DNA of 7,331 bases, from NCBI GenBank assembly GCA_031549195.1, contig JAVBQF010000026.1:1-7331 (forward strand), written 5' to 3'. The first letter of the stretch is position 1. Each line of letters begins with the position of its first letter. Under the pieces are notes generated by a model. That model was not told the DNA's origin. It did not search any database and worked only from the letters and a program-made list of their open reading frames with translations. The stretch is from JAVBQF01 sp031549195 (GTDB taxonomy: Bacteria > Bacillota_I > Bacilli_A > RF39 > UBA660). A program made the position numbers and the translations under genes. Shown one piece after another: positions 6,052 to 7,331 of the stretch.

Positions 6052-6060
6052 GTCACTTTT
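6041..6060. repeat. Perfect 10-base tandem repeat at the LCP stop
   Basis: TGTCACTTTT occurs twice head to tail. The copy at 6051-6060 contains the LCP stop codon and final codons; the other copy is part of the terminator arm. Either copy could pair with the opposite arm, so two alternative hairpins are possible. Confidence 0.7.
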
Positions 6061-7331
6061 TTAAATATTCTGCTATTTTAGCTTGTGCATTTTTTACTGT
6101 TCCCATATCTGGTTCCATTACATATGATTTTCTACCATAGTTAAATGGGGAATCATAAACATATAGGTCACTACCATCTACACTGATTGATTCAAATTTC
6201 CAACTTGGTAATTTATCAAGTTCAAAATTTATGAACTTTTTAATTTCATTCTCTTCAATATTAGTTGCAAATGAATCTCCTAAAACAGTCAATATATCAG
6301 AAAAATTTGTTATCAACTTTGGACTTGTTAGTTTATTTATGATTGCAGTCAATACCTTTTCTTGATTGACTCCTCTATCTCTATCACCTCTTGGAAGACC
6401 TTTACGAGCTCGTGCAAAAAACAAGGCTTTTTCCCCATTCAAATAGTTTATTCCTTTTTTATAGCAATATTTATCTTCACAAAAATTAAAATTAGAATTT
6501 ACTTCTATACCATCTAGTACATCAACTATCTGTATTACTGTATTAAAATTTACTTTGATATAATAGTTTATATTTAACTCAAAATAAATTTCTATTGTTT
6601 TTATTGTATTATTAATTCCTTTTATCCCACTGTTTGTTAGTTTATCTTTGGCATTCACATCATATATAGGCATATAATAATCTCTTGGAATATGAACTAA
6701 TAAAATTTGATATGTAATTGGATTAACAACAGCCATTATATTTACATCACTTCTTGATATTCTAGATATTGATCCATAAGTATCAATTCCACTAATATAT
6801 ATTACAAATGGCTCTAATGTAATATTTTTACTTTTAACAACATTCTTCATTTCTATCTTAATATCTTTTGTCCAAATAACTTTTACATCTGATAAAAATT
6901 CAGAGTCAGATTCTTCTAATATATTAATATAACTATCCTCAATTAGAATGGCATCTATTTTTTTTTCTAAAAGGTCAATACAAAGAGTTCCTAATATATT
7001 ATAGTCTTCTATGTTAGGTTTGATAATTGTATTTAATTCCTTTAAAATTCCTTTTTTGCTATCAATACTATTGGTTAAAACTCCAACCATTTTTTGATTA
7101 TAGTCCTCTATTTTATCTGATGATGGTTTTAATACAATTAATGAATAGTTTTCTTGTTGATATTTAATATTATTTGTTATATTTTTGATGAAGGAAGTTG
7201 TTTTGTCAAAATAATATGCGCTAAAACTATAACCAATTATGAACAATATAAATATAAGACCTATAACTATCTTACTTAGTACCTTTTTACTATTAAATAG
7301 CCAAAATATAAGTGCCACCATAACAAGTATT
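6053..7331 (-). CDS. LytR-CpsA-Psr family protein (5' end beyond window)
   Basis: Membrane-anchored LCP enzymes transfer teichoic acid or capsule polymers from a lipid carrier onto peptidoglycan. The frame stays open to the window edge past the ATG at 7321, so the N-terminus is probably further upstream. Numbered from that ATG: a membrane helix at about 14-36, an extracytoplasmic domain at about 59-160 of the kind found between anchor and LCP domain in some family members, then the LCP domain from 171. Key residues are R190-S-D192 (substrate/metal), HIPRDYY with R213, NGEKALFFARAR, and LPRGDRDRGVNQEKVL with R311, R314, R316 and Q320. C281 and C286 lie five residues apart and could form an extracytoplasmic disulfide. 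The stop is TGA, followed by a strong terminator. With LicD and MraY in the same window, attachment of a decorated wall polymer is a reasonable inference; the polymer itself is unknown. Confidence 0.92.
   Translation of the reverse strand, partial: ILVMVALIFWLFNSKKVLSKIVIGLIFILFIIGYSFSAYYFDKTTSFIKNITNNIKYQQENYSLIVLKPSSDKIEDYNQKMVGVLTNSIDSKKGILKELNTIIKPNIEDYNILGTLCIDLLEKKIDAILIEDSYINILEESDSEFLSDVKVIWTKDIKIEMKNVVKSKNITLEPFVIYISGIDTYGSISRISRSDVNIMAVVNPITYQILLVHIPRDYYMPIYDVNAKDKLTNSGIKGINNTIKTIEIYFELNINYYIKVNFNTVIQIVDVLDGIEVNSNFNFCEDKYCYKKGINYLNGEKALFFARARKGLPRGDRDRGVNQEKVLTAIINKLTSPKLITNFSDILTVLGDSFATNIEENEIKKFINFELDKLPSWKFESISVDGSDLYVYDSPFNYGRKSYVMEPDMGTVKNAQAKIAEYLKK

Overview
The window comes from a low-GC, AT-rich bacterium that makes peptidoglycan and uses the standard bacterial code: TGA ends several genes, TGG encodes Trp, and clear Shine-Dalgarno (SD) sites are present. 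Gene families and codon use point to Bacillota, probably an uncultured gut-type Bacilli or Mollicutes-relative lineage, but the taxonomy is inference. Every gene I can support lies on the minus strand, so transcription runs from high to low coordinates.

Layout in transcription order. (1) 7331-6053: a cell-wall ligase-type LytR-CpsA-Psr (LCP) protein, cut by the window edge and closed by a strong terminator. (2) 5973-5218: two tiny paralogous single-pass membrane proteins, each with its own look-alike promoter and SD, the second in an apparent operon with a VanZ-family membrane protein that ends in a hairpin terminator. (3) 5183-1417: a piece of a division and cell-wall (dcw) cluster. It holds the 3' third of a PASTA-containing division penicillin-binding protein (ftsI/spoVD-like, no 5' end), a complete mraY with its own terminator, a licD-family gene with its own promoter, and an ftsW that lacks its last conserved segment. 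The usual mraY-murD-ftsW order is not kept: licD sits where murD would be expected. (4) 1383-748: a TehB-like SAM methyltransferase with a poor glycine loop. (5) 615-1: a zinc nucleoside deaminase whose stop codon overlaps the start of a Nudix-like gene carrying two in-frame TAA codons.

The functional theme is the cell envelope: lipid I synthesis (MraY), septal glycan polymerisation (FtsW), crosslinking (FtsI remnant), polymer decoration (LicD) and polymer attachment to the wall (LCP), with VanZ and two membrane microproteins alongside. The left edge is a separate nucleotide-metabolism pair. The most unusual points are the doubly truncated dcw segment, the interrupted Nudix frame, and the duplicated microprotein unit. 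I see no tRNA, rRNA, CRISPR array, transposase or recombinase, and nothing that amounts to a clearly new defence or mobile system. No gene-free stretch exceeds 300 bases.
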